This document shows, in pieces, positions 34,791 through 45,667 of a stretch of 64,000 bases of DNA (the stretch's first letter is position 1; the number at the start of each line of letters is the position of its first letter). Made by a program: the position numbers and the translations under genes. Under the pieces are notes generated by a model. The model worked only from the letters and a program-made list of their open reading frames with translations, was not told the origin of the DNA and made no database searches. The DNA is from Hymenopus coronatus (taxonomy: Eukaryota > Arthropoda > Insecta > Mantodea > Hymenopodidae): positions 53,528,001 to 53,592,000 of the forward strand of contig CM060883.1 of NCBI GenBank assembly GCA_030762935.1, read 5' to 3'.

Positions 34791-35284
34791 ACACACACAT
34801 TCTGTTAATAATTACTTGCAAAAACCGACGGTAAAGCGATCTTAGCAGTCTTTAGCTCGGCCATCAAGGAAACAAAGGCTAACCAAGAATCGATTAGTTT
34901 GTGAGAGAAGACCAATTAAATATGACGCTATATTTATTAAAATACAGAAAAACATCTTAAAGATAAACAAGTCTGAACAAATAAAAAAGGGGCACAAAAA
35001 GGCAATTATAAACAAAATAGCCAAGTCCCCCCCCCCAAATGAAACAATTTTGGCAACCTTGTACGTTATATTTTAATCGACATTTACATTTATTGTACTT
35101 TGGTTATATTTATAATATTTACCAAATCATATCATGTTACTTCACTAGTTTACTTATTCTAATGTACTTAGGTTTGAATACCGCTTAGGCATTACATCTG
35201 TATAGCTCCCTGACTGTTGGTGAGTGTAGTTCTGTGGTTTGTGCTACCTGTGGTTTGTCCTAATCTCTTGTGTTTTCTCTCCTT
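34791..35284. other. unassigned sequence, possible upstream part of the hAT remnant
   Basis: A C/G run at 35028-35037 and AT-rich DNA. No clear domain. Confidence 0.4.
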
Positions 35285-35830
35285 CTCTATTTATCTCTTG
35301 CTTTTTTTTTCTTTTCCAATTTATCTTTCCCAAATATTTCCCTATTTCTTCAGTTCTTTTCTTTCTGTTGACATACAAAATTTTCATTGCTACCATCTTT
35401 CCTGGCATACTATCCCATTTGTTTTCCGAATTTCTTATATTCGTTAAACAGTGAACAATACTGTCTTCCTCCCCGCATTAAATACAACGTTATACTTCAT
35501 TGCCCCTTATTTTCTCATCCAAGCTAATCCTTCTCTCTCTTGTTTGTTACATATGTCTGCATCGTGACTATTCTTTCTTTTTTTCTGTGTAAACAAAGCG
35601 GCCTTTTATTTTCAAGTTCACCCCAAATTTCCTGTTTATCTATATCTTCTATCTTATTTCTTACTGACCTCCAGAAACCTTTATCATTTTCCTCTCCCTT
35701 CCTCCATGTCTCTCGTCACTTGTTTCGTCAAGATTTCCTCTGCCTCCATCAGCCCTTCTCCTTCACCTATACCAATATTTCAACACCCTCTCTAGGATCA
35801 ATCCGTTGTTCCTGATTTTGCTAATTAAAG
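35285..35830 (-). mobile_element. LINE ORF2 C-terminal part
   Basis: The minus strand first reads GFWRSVRNKIEDIDKQEIWG. Later, in a shifted frame, it reads SLDEKIRGNEV, then CGEEDSIVHCLTN and NKWDSMPGKMVAMKILYV. The C-G-E-E-D..H-C pattern is the zinc-knuckle region near the end of many non-LTR retrotransposon polymerases (the first Cys lies just upstream beside a stop). Frameshifts and stops show that it is dead. An R860 copy lies at 35902-36740. Reverse-transcriptase sequence resumes beyond it on the same strand, so the two pieces are probably one LINE split by R860. Confidence 0.6.
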
Positions 35831-35901
35831 ATTTCTACCCCTTTATGGTGATGCTCTGTTAAGCCCTAAAATCTCTTACGTTGTGTATCCGTGTTTTAAT
35901 T

Positions 35902-36740
35902 ATTACTTTTTCTACTATTGGTAGAAGGTATTGTATTGAGAAGGTGTAGAGAAGGTATTTGTATTGCACCCAAAAATTCGATACCGAGATTTCACCGGAA
36001 ATGCACTTTTTGGGACCTCCTGAATCCAAAAACAGTATTTCTAGAAAAAGGTCCGTGTGTGCGTACGTGTGTGTGTCTATGGATAGCACAGCTCAAAATC
36101 GAAAATTCCGTTAGTATCAAACTTGGTATTTAAGTTCAGTATCGTTTACATAGAAAAATGTTTGAAAAGTTTGATTTTCTCAAAAAGGGCTCAAATGATG
36201 TTGATTACAATGTTGCATATTAAATATGTTTACATGACAAATAAAATGTATATATTGAATTTTCTGGGAATATCCTCTGATGACATCATGATTGTGAGTG
36301 AATTTTGCGGAATTTTGCATAACTGTTAAACCGTAAGAGATAGATAAAAACTTACTACAAACATGTAGATCTCGTTAAAACACACAATTTATGTTGTATG
36401 CATTTTTTTTCCCTGGAGTCGACCGTTTTTAATATATTCCTTGTTGTTGATTTCAGTTTTAAAATACTTAATGCTTTACTCATACGCTAACTTGTCAACA
36501 TATGCCCACGCAAATAATCGGATTTTTATACCATAGCAACCATATTTTAATACATTTGTCTGTCAATTTAGCCTAGTGATTTCTTATTTCCCTTCTAACT
36601 ATAAGGAACTAAGTAATAAGCCCGTTTCTGCTAATGTTTATCTCGATTTTCATCAAGCAGATAGAAGAATAAGCTTACTAACAATAATTTTTATGGAGAA
36701 GTAGGGAAAAATCATGTGAATGGAGCATGGACTTTTTTTC
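35902..36740 (+). repeat. R860 copy inside a LINE
   Basis: It starts TTACTTTTTCTACTA with an extra partial start at 35930-35950 ('gaaggtgtagagaaggt'). The 'ggatgcgacacgaag' block is deleted. The far end is 'atcatgtgaatggagcatgg', lacking a clean ATCAG. Confidence 0.85.
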
Positions 36741-36829
36741 TTAGTCTGATACCCGCCGGATTCCCATTGCGTGTAACATTTTTGTTTCTATTGTTTCCTT
36801 GTAAACTCCGGTAATTTATATTTACATAT

Positions 36830-37070
36830 CCTGATTCCTGCCATTGTCGCTTTATCTTTTTCTTCTATCTTTCTATCATGAAGTGCCCATCCTCCATTTC
36901 AACTTAATCTTAACCCCTAATAATCAAATTCTTTCACTATTTCAATTACTTTCCCTTCCAAATGCCATTTCTCTACCTGCTTTACTCTTGTTCTTCATTT
37001 AAACAGCATTATCTTAGATTTGTTAATGTTTATTTTATTCCCCATTCTACACAGATTTTTTTTTAAATTT
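36830..37070 (-). mobile_element. LINE reverse transcriptase fragment
   Basis: The minus-strand translation gives KININKSKIMLFK, then KWHLEGKVIEIVKEFDY and, after a stop, GLRLS and GGWALHDRKIEEKDKATMAG. This is the stretch of the reverse-transcriptase domain just after the catalytic YxDD box ('N..KTK.M.F ... W...G..I..V..F.YLG', ending 'H'). It is decayed. Together with 35285-35830 it implies a minus-oriented LINE of which at least 1.4 kb remain. Confidence 0.65.
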
Positions 37071-37094
37071 TGTTAGTGATGTAGTATATAGTAT

Positions 37095-37355
37095 AGTAAA
37101 GAAAACAGCTGGATACTAGTTGCAAAGTTGCTGCCTTTCGTTTCACTTCTCTTTTGTTTTGCTCCTAACCAAAGAGAACCGAATTTCAATTATTCCACAC
37201 AGCGACCGGTTCTTAAAAAGGTGTGATTACCGAGTTACGTTTATTTCCATTCCTCTTGCAAGCAAGCAAATAATAAGACCAATTCTGCTAATTTTAACTG
37301 GATTAGCATGATTTAGATAAAAGTATATCCTTCTTTAAGAATAATTCTAGTGATT
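37095..37355 (+). repeat. R860 3'-part fragment
   Basis: Blocks 'cttttgttttgctcctaacc', 'caagcaagcaaataataag' and 'gattagcatgatttagat'. It ends before the terminal 'agagaaagt' box. Confidence 0.65.
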
Positions 37356-37376
37356 GGGACCAATAAGATATTTTTT

Positions 37377-37785
37377 GGTCAGGTAGAGTCAGACTGAAAA
37401 ACTCAATTCCATAGCCGGCATTTGAACCACGGATCTCCCGGTCTCTTTCCGGTTACTCTTCCACTGAGCTACCATGGCAACATGCCAGCATAGCATTGAA
37501 TTTCTCAACTAACTCGCATGATTTCGGGTAAACCACAAGATGATCTCAAATTGTTTTGAGATAAAAACCCCAATGGCGACTTACAATGGTGCTTTAAGTC
37601 CCAGAATTCATAATATAGCCAATTATTATGGTCAATGGGTATCGGTTTAATTGTTTTTTCACAACCTGTTAGAGATCGGGAGATCCGTGGTTCAAATTCC
37701 GGCTATGGCATTGAATTTTTCAGTCTGACTACCTATTCAGTTCCTGTCCTACGCACGACTTGTTTGAAAAAAACAATTAAACCAA
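37377..37785. mobile_element. foldback element with inverted tRNA-like arms (copy 2)
   Basis: The left arm (37377-37500) is a full tRNA-like cloverleaf candidate on the minus strand: GCCATGGTAGCTCAGTGG, an anticodon arm, GTGGTTCAAATGCCGG and a closing CTATGG. The right arm (about 37672-37745) repeats it on the plus strand, GGGAGATCCGTGGTTCAAAT. An outer inverted pair, GGTTTAATTGTTTTTTCAC (about 37644) and GAAAAAAACAATTAAACC (about 37763), brackets the right arm. The middle matches the reverse complement of copy 1. Confidence 0.65.
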
Positions 37786-38690
37786 TCCCCAAGATAGTTT
37801 TTGTTTAGAATACTTTGTTTTGTTTTATTTCAATTACACCTTTACTCTATTTATACTCTAAATCTTTACTTACTGATTTTAATTTAATTTTAGTTTGTGA
37901 TTGAATTAAATATCTGAAAAGCTAAATAATTTATAAATAGTTCGCAAAGTTTCTTCTTGGAAAGAAATTTAAATTTGAATATATGCCCCGGTATAATTAC
38001 TAAGGTGTCGGGGTGGCATATTCGAATGTTATTTTACTTATTATTTCGTTATTTTTTATAATACAGTCCATAAATATTTACAGTTTTTGGGATAATAGAT
38101 TTTGAAATTTGTAAGCGTTAGAAAACTACTGCGTGTAGAGGTCACTAAGTATAACCAATATTATATAAGTTTCAAGCAATTATCTAAAGTTTACCATTTG
38201 TTAATCTAAGCCGTGACCTTCCCAAATAGCGATATAGCCTTTGGTCAAGACATTGTCCATCTCCTTGGCTAATTGGAAGCGAGCATGCCCATAGGTTACA
38301 ATTTCCGCTCGAGACGGACTGATTAAAGCATATTAGGCAAATATGGGCAAGTCAAGCGCTAAGGACACGAGGTTCATATTAATCATTAAATTTGCTACCA
38401 CCAAACAAATTCACATTTATACTCTAAAAATGTTGGTGTAACAATCATATAGTTATTTTCACAATAAGATTTGTTTGAGATGCTACACAGCATCATAAGT
38501 AATATAACGAGAGCTCCAAACCTTTATCGACAAATTCGCGAGCAACTTGAGCATTTATCTAGAGAAAAGTTGTAGCTCGAGTTGTATTTAATAAAACTAT
38601 TTCGTGAATAAAAGAATGATTGGCCTATATGGACACGAAGAATAATATTCCAATGTTTCCATTTGTCTTGGCGTATATTTGCACCGAAAT
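37786..38690. other. unassigned AT-rich sequence
   Basis: Nothing recognised. Confidence 0.45.
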
Positions 38691-38694
38691 CACT

Positions 38695-38842
38695 GCAATC
38701 ATAAATCATGGCCTCGTTGCTTACAGAGTCCGTTGAACACACTCTCTCTGTTGTTTTTAGTATTCTGCTAGTTTGATTTTTCAATTAATATGTCTATTTC
38801 AGCGATAGGCCTTTCCCCAAAACGTTTTGGAACTTCCGCCAT
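38695..38842 (-). pseudogene. KIAA1958/Crypton-like N-terminal fragment
   Basis: On the minus strand an ATG at 38842 opens MAEVPK then RFGERPIAEIDILIEKSN, a TAG stop, and QNTKNNRESVFNGLCKQRG. The 'RF ... E(I/V)..L(L/I)..K.S.NTK......F..(F/L)....G' pattern resembles the start of KIAA1958-like and ZMYM-like proteins derived from Crypton tyrosine recombinases. A single base change would account for the TAG. After about 48 codons the frame is lost. Upstream on the same strand is an inverted CCAAT motif region (near 39000, ATTGG on +). It may be a pseudogene, a 5' exon fragment or a transposon relic. The match is short and from memory of the family pattern. Confidence 0.35.
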
Positions 38843-39205
38843 TATGTACGGGAATATCACTGCACACTGATACTATTATTATGAGACGAGCATTACTTCA
38901 GAGGGAAAATAAATGCACGTGGATGCTATACATTTAGAAAAACAATTGCACGTGGTTGTGATAGATAAAACGTTTAAAATGCAGAGATAATGAGTTCCGA
39001 TTGGTTGAAATTTTACGCGCCAATGTACTGAATTTGCCACTTCCTACGATCACATGTCATGAACGAAATAGGCCATTATTTCTGTCAAGTAGTATTTTGT
39101 TGTTCGTATAAAGAGATTATATAACACTCAAATGTCAATATTCTAAAATAAAACCATTCCTACAAAATCTTTTGCTCCTATAACACTGTCTCTGCGTTAA
39201 AGGAG
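38843..39205. other. unassigned sequence upstream of the Crypton-like fragment
   Basis: It contains ATTGGTTG (CCAAT box on the minus strand) near 39000, but no proven promoter. Confidence 0.35.
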
Positions 39206-39318
39206 TTAATGCTTATCTCGATTAGCATGGAATAGAAAGAAGAAGAATTTTTGTAAGAAGTTTGTTTGTAGAACAGCTAGAGAAAGTCATGTGAATAGTA
39301 CACATAATTTTTAAAACT
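39206..39318 (+). repeat. R860 3' terminal fragment
   Basis: It reads from 'aatgcttatctcgattagca' to AGAGAAAGTCATGTGAATAG and ACACATAATTTTT. Only the last ~110 bp of the unit. Confidence 0.8.
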
Positions 39319-39845
39319 TTTCATTTTGTTGCCCCTACTGCTAGTGTGAAAGAAAACACATCAGTGATGAATTTCCATTCATATCTTAACACACACGGAA
39401 AGCTTCGCATGCGGTCCATAACTGGTGACAAAGATGGATGCTACCTACTGTCTGCGTTTTCGATAATAATTACGGACCCGATGCTTATTGTAACAATCCT
39501 CCAATCATTGATTGTTGCACTGGCATGTATAGAAATTAATTCACACCAACACTACCTATAGTGAACGCAACACATCTACAGAATAGGTTGTTTACTTCCA
39601 CCAAGTAACGCGTGTTGTATACGTACAAGGTCTAGCTTGCTTCAAGGCAATGAATCACTTGGATTCATGAACGTGCCCAGCTCAGCATTAGAAGCTTTAT
39701 GTATGTCTCCTATCACGTGGAACTGACAGCCACTCAATGCAAAGCAATGCTAGGCGGCTTTGAAGTTAAGGCTACACTTTCCACTGACGCGAGTCCTGTA
39801 TCTGGTAACATTGTCGCTGCTGGTTATTCACCGCCTTAAAAATAT
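39319..39845. other. unassigned sequence
   Basis: An open frame at 39346-39561 matches nothing I know. Confidence 0.4.
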
Positions 39846-40305
39846 GATTCTTGCCAGTCACATGATGTATAATTACATTCATGTTTACTCCACAAATAAT
39901 AATAATAATAATAATAATAATTAATAAAGAATCTTAGATATATCTATATGATTCTTGACAGTCAAGTGATGTATAACTATATTCATGTTTACTCCACAAA
40001 TAATAATAAGAAGAAGAAGAATAAAGAATCTTACATATTTCTATATGATTCTTGAGAGTCACATGATGTATAATTATATTCATGTTTACTCCCCAAATAA
40101 TAATAATAATAATAATAATTAATAAAGAATCTTAGATATATCTATATGATACTTGACAGTCACGAGATGTAAATTATATTCATGTTTACTCCACAAATAA
40201 TAATAATAATAATAATAATTAATAATAATAATAAAGAATCTTACACATTCCTATATGATTCTTGACAGTCACATGATGTATAATTATATTCATGTTTACT
40301 CCCCA

Positions 40306-40346
<41 letters not shown>

Positions 40347-40413
40347 TAAGAATCTTAGATATATTTGATTCTTGACAGTCACGAGATGTAAATTATATTC
40401 ATGTTTACTCCAC

Positions 40414-40445
<32 letters not shown>

Positions 40446-40482
40446 GTAATAATAATATTAATAATAATAGTAATAATAATCT
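39846..40482 (+). repeat. minisatellite, six units of about 97-115 bp
   Basis: Units start with GATTCTTGACAGTCACATGA at 39846, 39950, 40047, 40148 (GATACTTG), 40257 and 40367. Each unit ends in its own (TAA)n microsatellite, whose length differs between units and explains the period variation. Units alternate between two subtypes ('cttagatatatc' versus 'cttacatatttc/cttacacattcc' and 'gatgtataa' versus 'gatgtaa'), suggesting a higher-order duplication. Confidence 0.95.
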
Positions 40483-40595
40483 TGCGCTTCTGTTAACCAG
40501 GACAACATTTATCAGACGACCTTAATGATCATTTAATACAAAGTAGTACAAACTAAAGAACTTATCTCTGTTTTGCATACAGTTGTAGCTTATCC

Positions 40596-40948
40596 ACTTT
40601 TTACTTTCTCTAGCACGTATATACAGTGTACATAGTAGTTAGAGCTGGATCCCAAGTGACCGCATGTGAGATTTGTGGTGGACAAAACGGCGCTTGGGCG
40701 GGTTTTCTCCGGGTTCTCCGGTTTCCCCCGCCATTGCATTCCACCGGTGCTCCATCTTCATTCATGTACCATCAGTGTCACCATCTGCGGTGCCATAAGT
40801 AGTTAAAGCGGGCATTAAACACTACCAAAAAAAATAGTTGTTAGAAAATGCATTGTATTCCACCCAAAAATCCTATACCGAGGTTTCGCCGGAAGCAGGT
40901 GCTATATTATCCCCTAAATAAAATAAATAAAAAAAGCGTTTGTGAAAA
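40596..40948 (+). repeat. R860 5' fragment interrupted by a SINE
   Basis: TTTTTACTTTCTCTAG and palindrome remnant (to 40640), then a tS3 SINE, then 'ttccacccaaaaatcctata' to 'gcgtttgtgaaaa'. It meets the following minus-oriented copy at 40949, so this is an inverted junction. Confidence 0.8.
40641..40835 (+). mobile_element. tRNA-derived SINE (tS3), 5'-truncated
   Basis: It begins inside the B-box end of the head ('gctggatcccaagtgaccgc') and carries 'tctccgggttctccggtttc' and 'attgcattccaccgg'. It ends near an A run (40826-40834). Confidence 0.75.
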
Positions 40949-41732
40949 CTCTGATATGCTCCATTCACATGACTTTCTCTACATCTCTGTAATAAATTAT
41001 TTTAATAAGTTTATGCTTGCATCTACTTAATTAGCAGAAATCTAGTTTCTTATAAGTAGAATTGAAATAAAGGAAAACACTAGGCTAAACCGACAGTCAA
41101 ACGTTTTAAAATATAGGTGCTATAGGATTGAAATCCGTTTCTTTGCGTGGGCAGAAGTTGAAAAATTCCCGAATGAGAAATGTTCTAAATATTTTAAAAC
41201 TGAAACAAATAACAAGATATATCTCGAAAAAGTCAACTTCTCGGAAAAAATGTGTAGCACATAAATTGTGTTTTTAACAAGATATAGTGAATTTTTGTCT
41301 CTTGTAAATATCAGAAAAATTCATCCAGAATAAATAGGTCTTCAGAGGCTATTTCCAGAAAAGTCAAAGTATACATATTATTTGTCATGTAACTATCTTA
41401 AATATAACACATTTTAATCGAAATCATTAGAGCTATTTTTGAGAAAACCAAAATTTTCTAAATACTTTCCATGTAAAGGATAGTTGGAGGTGAGAGGATT
41501 ATTTTTTTAATTTTTTATGTCGCATCCTTGGAAGATACTAAGACTAAACACCAAGTTTGGTACTTTACCGACTTTCGTTTTTGAGTTATCGTGTTCAAAG
41601 ACACATGGACACGTACACGGACCTTTTTTTTGTATTCAGGGGTTTCAAAACATGTCTCAAAACCTACAACTTTTTTGGGTGCAATACATCTTCTCGATAC
41701 ACTATGCACATAATACGTTTAGAGAAAGTAAT
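40949..41732 (-). repeat. R860 copy, first of minus tandem pair
   Basis: CTGATATGCTCCATTCACAT at the left, 'acgtttagagaaagta' at the right. It is somewhat shortened in the palindrome-proximal third. Confidence 0.85.
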
Positions 41733-42534
41733 AGAAAAATCTTATGTGTTCCATTCACATGGCTTTCTCTACATCTCTGCAACAAATTATTGTTAAAAAG
41801 CTTATACTTCTATTTACTTCATGTTAATCGAGAAAAAATTAGTCTTTATTACTTGCTTCCTTGCAAGTAGAAGGGAAATAAGAATGTACCATAGGTTCAA
41901 GTGATAGTCAAAAGTTGGTTGCTATGTGACTGCACTTCCTTTGTTTGTGCATACTCGAGTTGAAAAATTCCTGTATGAGAAAAGTATAACTTTTTCCTGG
42001 CTGAAATCAAAAACAAAGAATATCTTAAAAAAGATAATCTCCACGAAAATATGTGTATAACATAAATTGTGTGTTTTAAAGTGCTCTACATGTTTTGTGT
42101 GTTAAGTTTTTGTCCATCTCTTGCGGTTTAGCAGTTGTGCAAAATTCCATAAAATTCCTCCAGAATAAAGTAGTCTTCAGAGGCTATTCCCAGAAAATTC
42201 AAGATAGACATTTTATTTATCAGGTAAATATCTTTAATATACGACATTTTAATCAAAATTGTTAGAGCCATTCTTAAGAGAATAAAATTTTCGAAAAAAG
42301 TTCCATGTAAAGAGTAGTTGGGGGGGGGGATTTTCTTGAAAATCTTCGTGTCGCATCCTTGAAAGATGACATACTTAAATACCAAGTACACACGCACCTT
42401 TTTCTGATATTTTGTTTTTGATTCAAGGGAACCCAAAATATGTATTTCCGATGAAATCTCTGTATCGAATTTTGGGTGGAATGCAATACCTTCTCTATAA
42501 GCTATGTACATGGTACGTGCAGAGAAAGTAAAAA
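41733..42534 (-). repeat. R860 copy, second of minus tandem pair
   Basis: AAAATCTTATGTGTTCCATT at the left, palindrome with CTATGTACATGGTACG at the right. A G run lies at 42320-42329. The long minus open frame 42128-42673 reads through R860 into the LINE fragment and is a chimera, not a gene. Confidence 0.9.
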
Positions 42535-42690
42535 GGAAGGTCCAGATAATGTTCGACGATAGAATGGAAAGGATGGAAAGCAAAGGAGTAAGACAATGGG
42601 AGAAATGAGGAGAATGACAATGGACAGATACGAATGGAGAGAATGGACTAAAGACATCATCCCTGAGCTGCAAAGCAAAAGGGATTGAGG
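42535..42690 (+). mobile_element. LINE C-terminal tail remnant
   Basis: The plus strand reads RMERMESKGVRQWEK, then, after a frameshift, RMTMDRYEWREWTKDI and a stop (42687-42689). The pattern 'D.....G.R.W.....DR..WR..(V/I)' is typical for the very end of many non-LTR retrotransposon ORF2 proteins. The RMERMES stretch is a weaker match. There is no tail of A residues. Confidence 0.45.
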
Positions 42691-43489
42691 AAGAACAGGA
42701 AAATTCTACTTACATCTTATATATTTATATTTATGAAACCTAATTTAAGGGTCTAGAGATTTAATAATCTGGGTTGTAGTTGTTTTCAGTAAAAAACACA
42801 TGAAACTCGTAAACAAAGACCCCCCCCCCCTTTTAAGCTAGGAATGTAAGGCTCTAAATGATAAGTTGCACTAAATGTATACAAAGGAACGCAAATTTCG
42901 CAATATGAAGAAAGTTTACAATCCCTCTGCTAGGTTCTATTTATTTCCGAATAATTTTGGAAAAGCTCAAATCCGTAAACATTGGGATATATTTGTGATA
43001 AGGTATTATTAATACTATGTATGAACACCTAGACACCATGAAACAAAACAATCGCTTTTAATCCAGCAATCTGAAGAGGATTGGAGGGAGCTTGTGTTAT
43101 AAGTAGCCTTGTCGAGTTCCCTTAGGGATTCTCTTCCAAGCAAAATCTATTTTCGCACGGTGTATTACACATTCAAAATCTTCATTGTCTCTACACGTCT
43201 CCCAGCGGCGTGTATATCAACCAGGGGCAGAACGCTTATCCTTGTTTTATCCTTGGAGATATTCGACGCTTTGTTGACTGCTATCTACACTTCCAAAAGC
43301 CCTCGAGAGGTTTCCATGCATTGTATAAAACTTTGAAAATGAAACTCTAACAATAACATTTCCCTCTCGATAAACTATTTATTTGATTTATGCAATGGCC
43401 AATACTGCGCCTATACAGATGTAAAGATATGTTTTCATTCAGACGCATCGATCTTGTTCTTATGCATCGCATATCTTCTGCTTTTCTCA
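42691..43489. other. unassigned sequence with C run
   Basis: C run at 42820-42831. The open frame at 43109-43336 matches no family on inspection. Its minus strand has a vague reverse-transcriptase feel that I could not confirm. Confidence 0.4.
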
Positions 43490-44258
43490 TTCTTACTTTC
43501 GCTGCACGTACTATGTACAGTGTAAAGAGAAGGTATTGCATTACACCCAAAAATTCGGTACCGAGATTTCACCGGAAAAACATGTTTTGGGGCCCCTGAA
43601 TCAAAAAAAAGGTATTTTTAGAATAAGGTCCTGTATATGTCTGTCTGAGTGTGTGCGCCTCGGAGCAAATAGCTCAAACACGAAAAGAGAAGTTGGTTAA
43701 ATACCAAACTTGGTACAATAACCAACATGGAAAACAATTTCGAAATTTTGATATTCTCAAAAATGGCTCTAACAATTTGATTAAAATCTGTAATATTTAA
43801 GACATTTACAACACAAATAAAATATATATCTTGAATTTTCTGGGAATAACCTCTAAAGGCCTCTTTGGATGATTTTTCTCTTTAATTTTGCATAACTAGT
43901 AAACCAAAGAGATAGACAAAACCTTACTACACAAAAGTGAAGAGCATCTTAGAACACACATGTTATGCAATATTCGTTTTTCCCTGGAGTTGGCCGTTTT
44001 TGAGATATTCCTTGTTATTGGTTTCAGTTTTAAAATGCCTTTCTCATACAAAAACTGCCAACTTCTGGCTACGCAAAGAAACAGATTTCAGTCCAAAGCA
44101 ACCATATTTTAAAACATGTGACTGTCGGTTTAGCTTGGTGAATTCCCTTATTGCCCTTCTACTCTACAAGGAAATAGGTAATAAGAGTGGTTCTGAGAGT
44201 GTTTATCTCGATTAGCATGAAGTAACAATAATTTATTACAGAGATGTACAGAAGTCAG
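43490..44258 (+). repeat. R860 copy, near full length
   Basis: The palindrome is good (GCACGTACTATGTACAGTG). The 'ggatgcgacacgaag' block is missing. The far end has decayed after 'agagatgtacagaagtcag'. Confidence 0.85.
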
Positions 44259-44436
44259 TTCCTTAAGATACCAATTTTAAGGAAATGCACCTGTGAGGTC
44301 TGCAAAATTCAAAGAACATAACATACATTTATTAGAATATCTTGCGTCTGTTATACATATTAACAATAATGTTAGTGATGTTTTAGGATACTTGATTCCA
44401 TGATTTTTCATTGAGTAAATCCATTCTTCTTATAAA

Positions 44437-44500
44437 ATATTATGTGTTCCATTCACAGGACTTTCTCTACCTGTATCATAAATAAACCTTCCTTACAAAA
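44437..44500 (-). repeat. R860 terminal fragment
   Basis: TTATGTGTTCCATTCACAGG and 'actttctctacc', cut off by the S5 repeat. Confidence 0.75.
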
Positions 44501-44507
44501 GTTTGTT

Positions 44508-44690
44508 TGTCCTGGAGGTAACTGCGCTTTGGTTATTTAGCTCTCGGCGGCGGGATGGCATTGGAAGTCGTCTATAGACTCCGGGATGTTTGGTCAGACA
44601 TGAGATACGGGCTTCTAGTGCTCCCCGCGTCGAGATACAGACCTGCTTGGTAACTCCTCCATGATGGCTCCTTCCCACCGTTAAGCCAAA
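44508..44690 (-). mobile_element. GC-rich interspersed repeat (S5)
   Basis: Reverse complement of the copy at 33931-34115 ('ctcgacgcggggagcactag', 'ccatcccgccgc', 'aaagcgcagttacctcc'). It contains a short extra segment at its 5' side, 'accgtgggaaggagccatca' in antisense. Confidence 0.7.
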
Positions 44691-44760
44691 ACATGAACAA
44701 TATTCAACAAAGTTTACATTATAAATAAACCTATTTTTCTATCATGTAATAATCACATAT

Positions 44761-45604
44761 AAAAAATCTAATGTGTACCATTTTCATGACTTTCTCTATA
44801 TCCTTGCAAAAATTATTCTTAAAAAGCTTATACTTCTATTTACTTTATGCTAATCAGAAAAAATTAGTAAAAATAGTTTTATTACTTGCTTCCTTGTAAA
44901 TAGAAGCGAAATAAGGGACTATGATAGGTTAAAGTGATAGTCAAAAGGTGGTTGCTATGTCAATGAAGTTCCTTTGTTTATATGGATAGGAGTTGACAAG
45001 TTCTGTATGAGAAAAGTATAAGTTTTTCATAGCAGAAACCAAAAATAAGCAATGTCTCAAAAACGACGAACTACACGAAAAAAATGTATATAACATAAAT
45101 TAAGTGTTTTAACGTGCTCGACATTTTTTGTGTAGTAAGTTTTTGTCCATCTCTTACGGTTTAGCAGTTATTCAAAATTCAGTAAAATTCATCCAGATTA
45201 AACTACTCTTCAGAGGCTATTCCCAGAAAATTCAAGATATACATTTTATTTGTCAGGTAAATATGTTTAATATACAAATTTTTAATCAAAATCGTTAGAG
45301 CCATTTTTGAGAAAATCAAAAATTTTGAAAAAAGTTCCATGTAAAGCGTAGTTGGGGGTGGGGCGATTTTTCTCAAAACCTTCGTGTCGCATCCCTGGAA
45401 GATACTAAACTTAAATACCTAGTTTGGTATTTTACCGACTTTTCGTTTTTGAGTTACCGTGTTCACAGACACACGGACACGCTTTTTTTGGATATTGGGG
45501 ATCCTAAAACATATTTCCGGTGAAATCTCGGTATCGAATTTTTTGGTGGAGTGCAATACATTCTCTATACACTATGTGCATAGTGCTTATAGAGAAAGTA
45601 AAAA
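44761..45604 (-). repeat. R860 copy, full length
   Basis: AAAAAATCTAATGTGTACCA to 'gtgcttatagagaaagtaaa'. The palindrome has CACTATGTGCATAGTG. No GT tract ('cacacggacacg' only). Confidence 0.9.
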
Positions 45605-45667
45605 TTAAAATGCCATTTATTTGTAAAAGTATCCTAACTTTCCTGACATAAAAACATTGTTTTTAAT

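Noticed and set aside
35217..35815. Hydrophobic open frames resembling membrane proteins
   Set aside because: They are the antisense of purine-rich LINE coding sequence, which automatically gives Phe/Leu/Ser-rich translations.
37420..37500. Possible functional tRNA gene (minus)
   Set aside because: Both pol III boxes are present, but the acceptor stem mismatches, and the module is duplicated inside a foldback element with other decayed copies.
39846..40482. CRISPR-like array
   Set aside because: Units of about 105 bp are contiguous homologous repeats with no unique spacers, and the context is eukaryotic.
42128..42673. The longest open frame in the window (181 codons, minus)
   Set aside because: It reads through an R860 copy and a LINE tail. 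Its segments recur in different frames in other R860 copies, so it is a chance chimera.
43109..43336. Possible reverse-transcriptase exon on the minus strand
   Set aside because: A few residues looked RT-like but no ordered set of motifs could be found.
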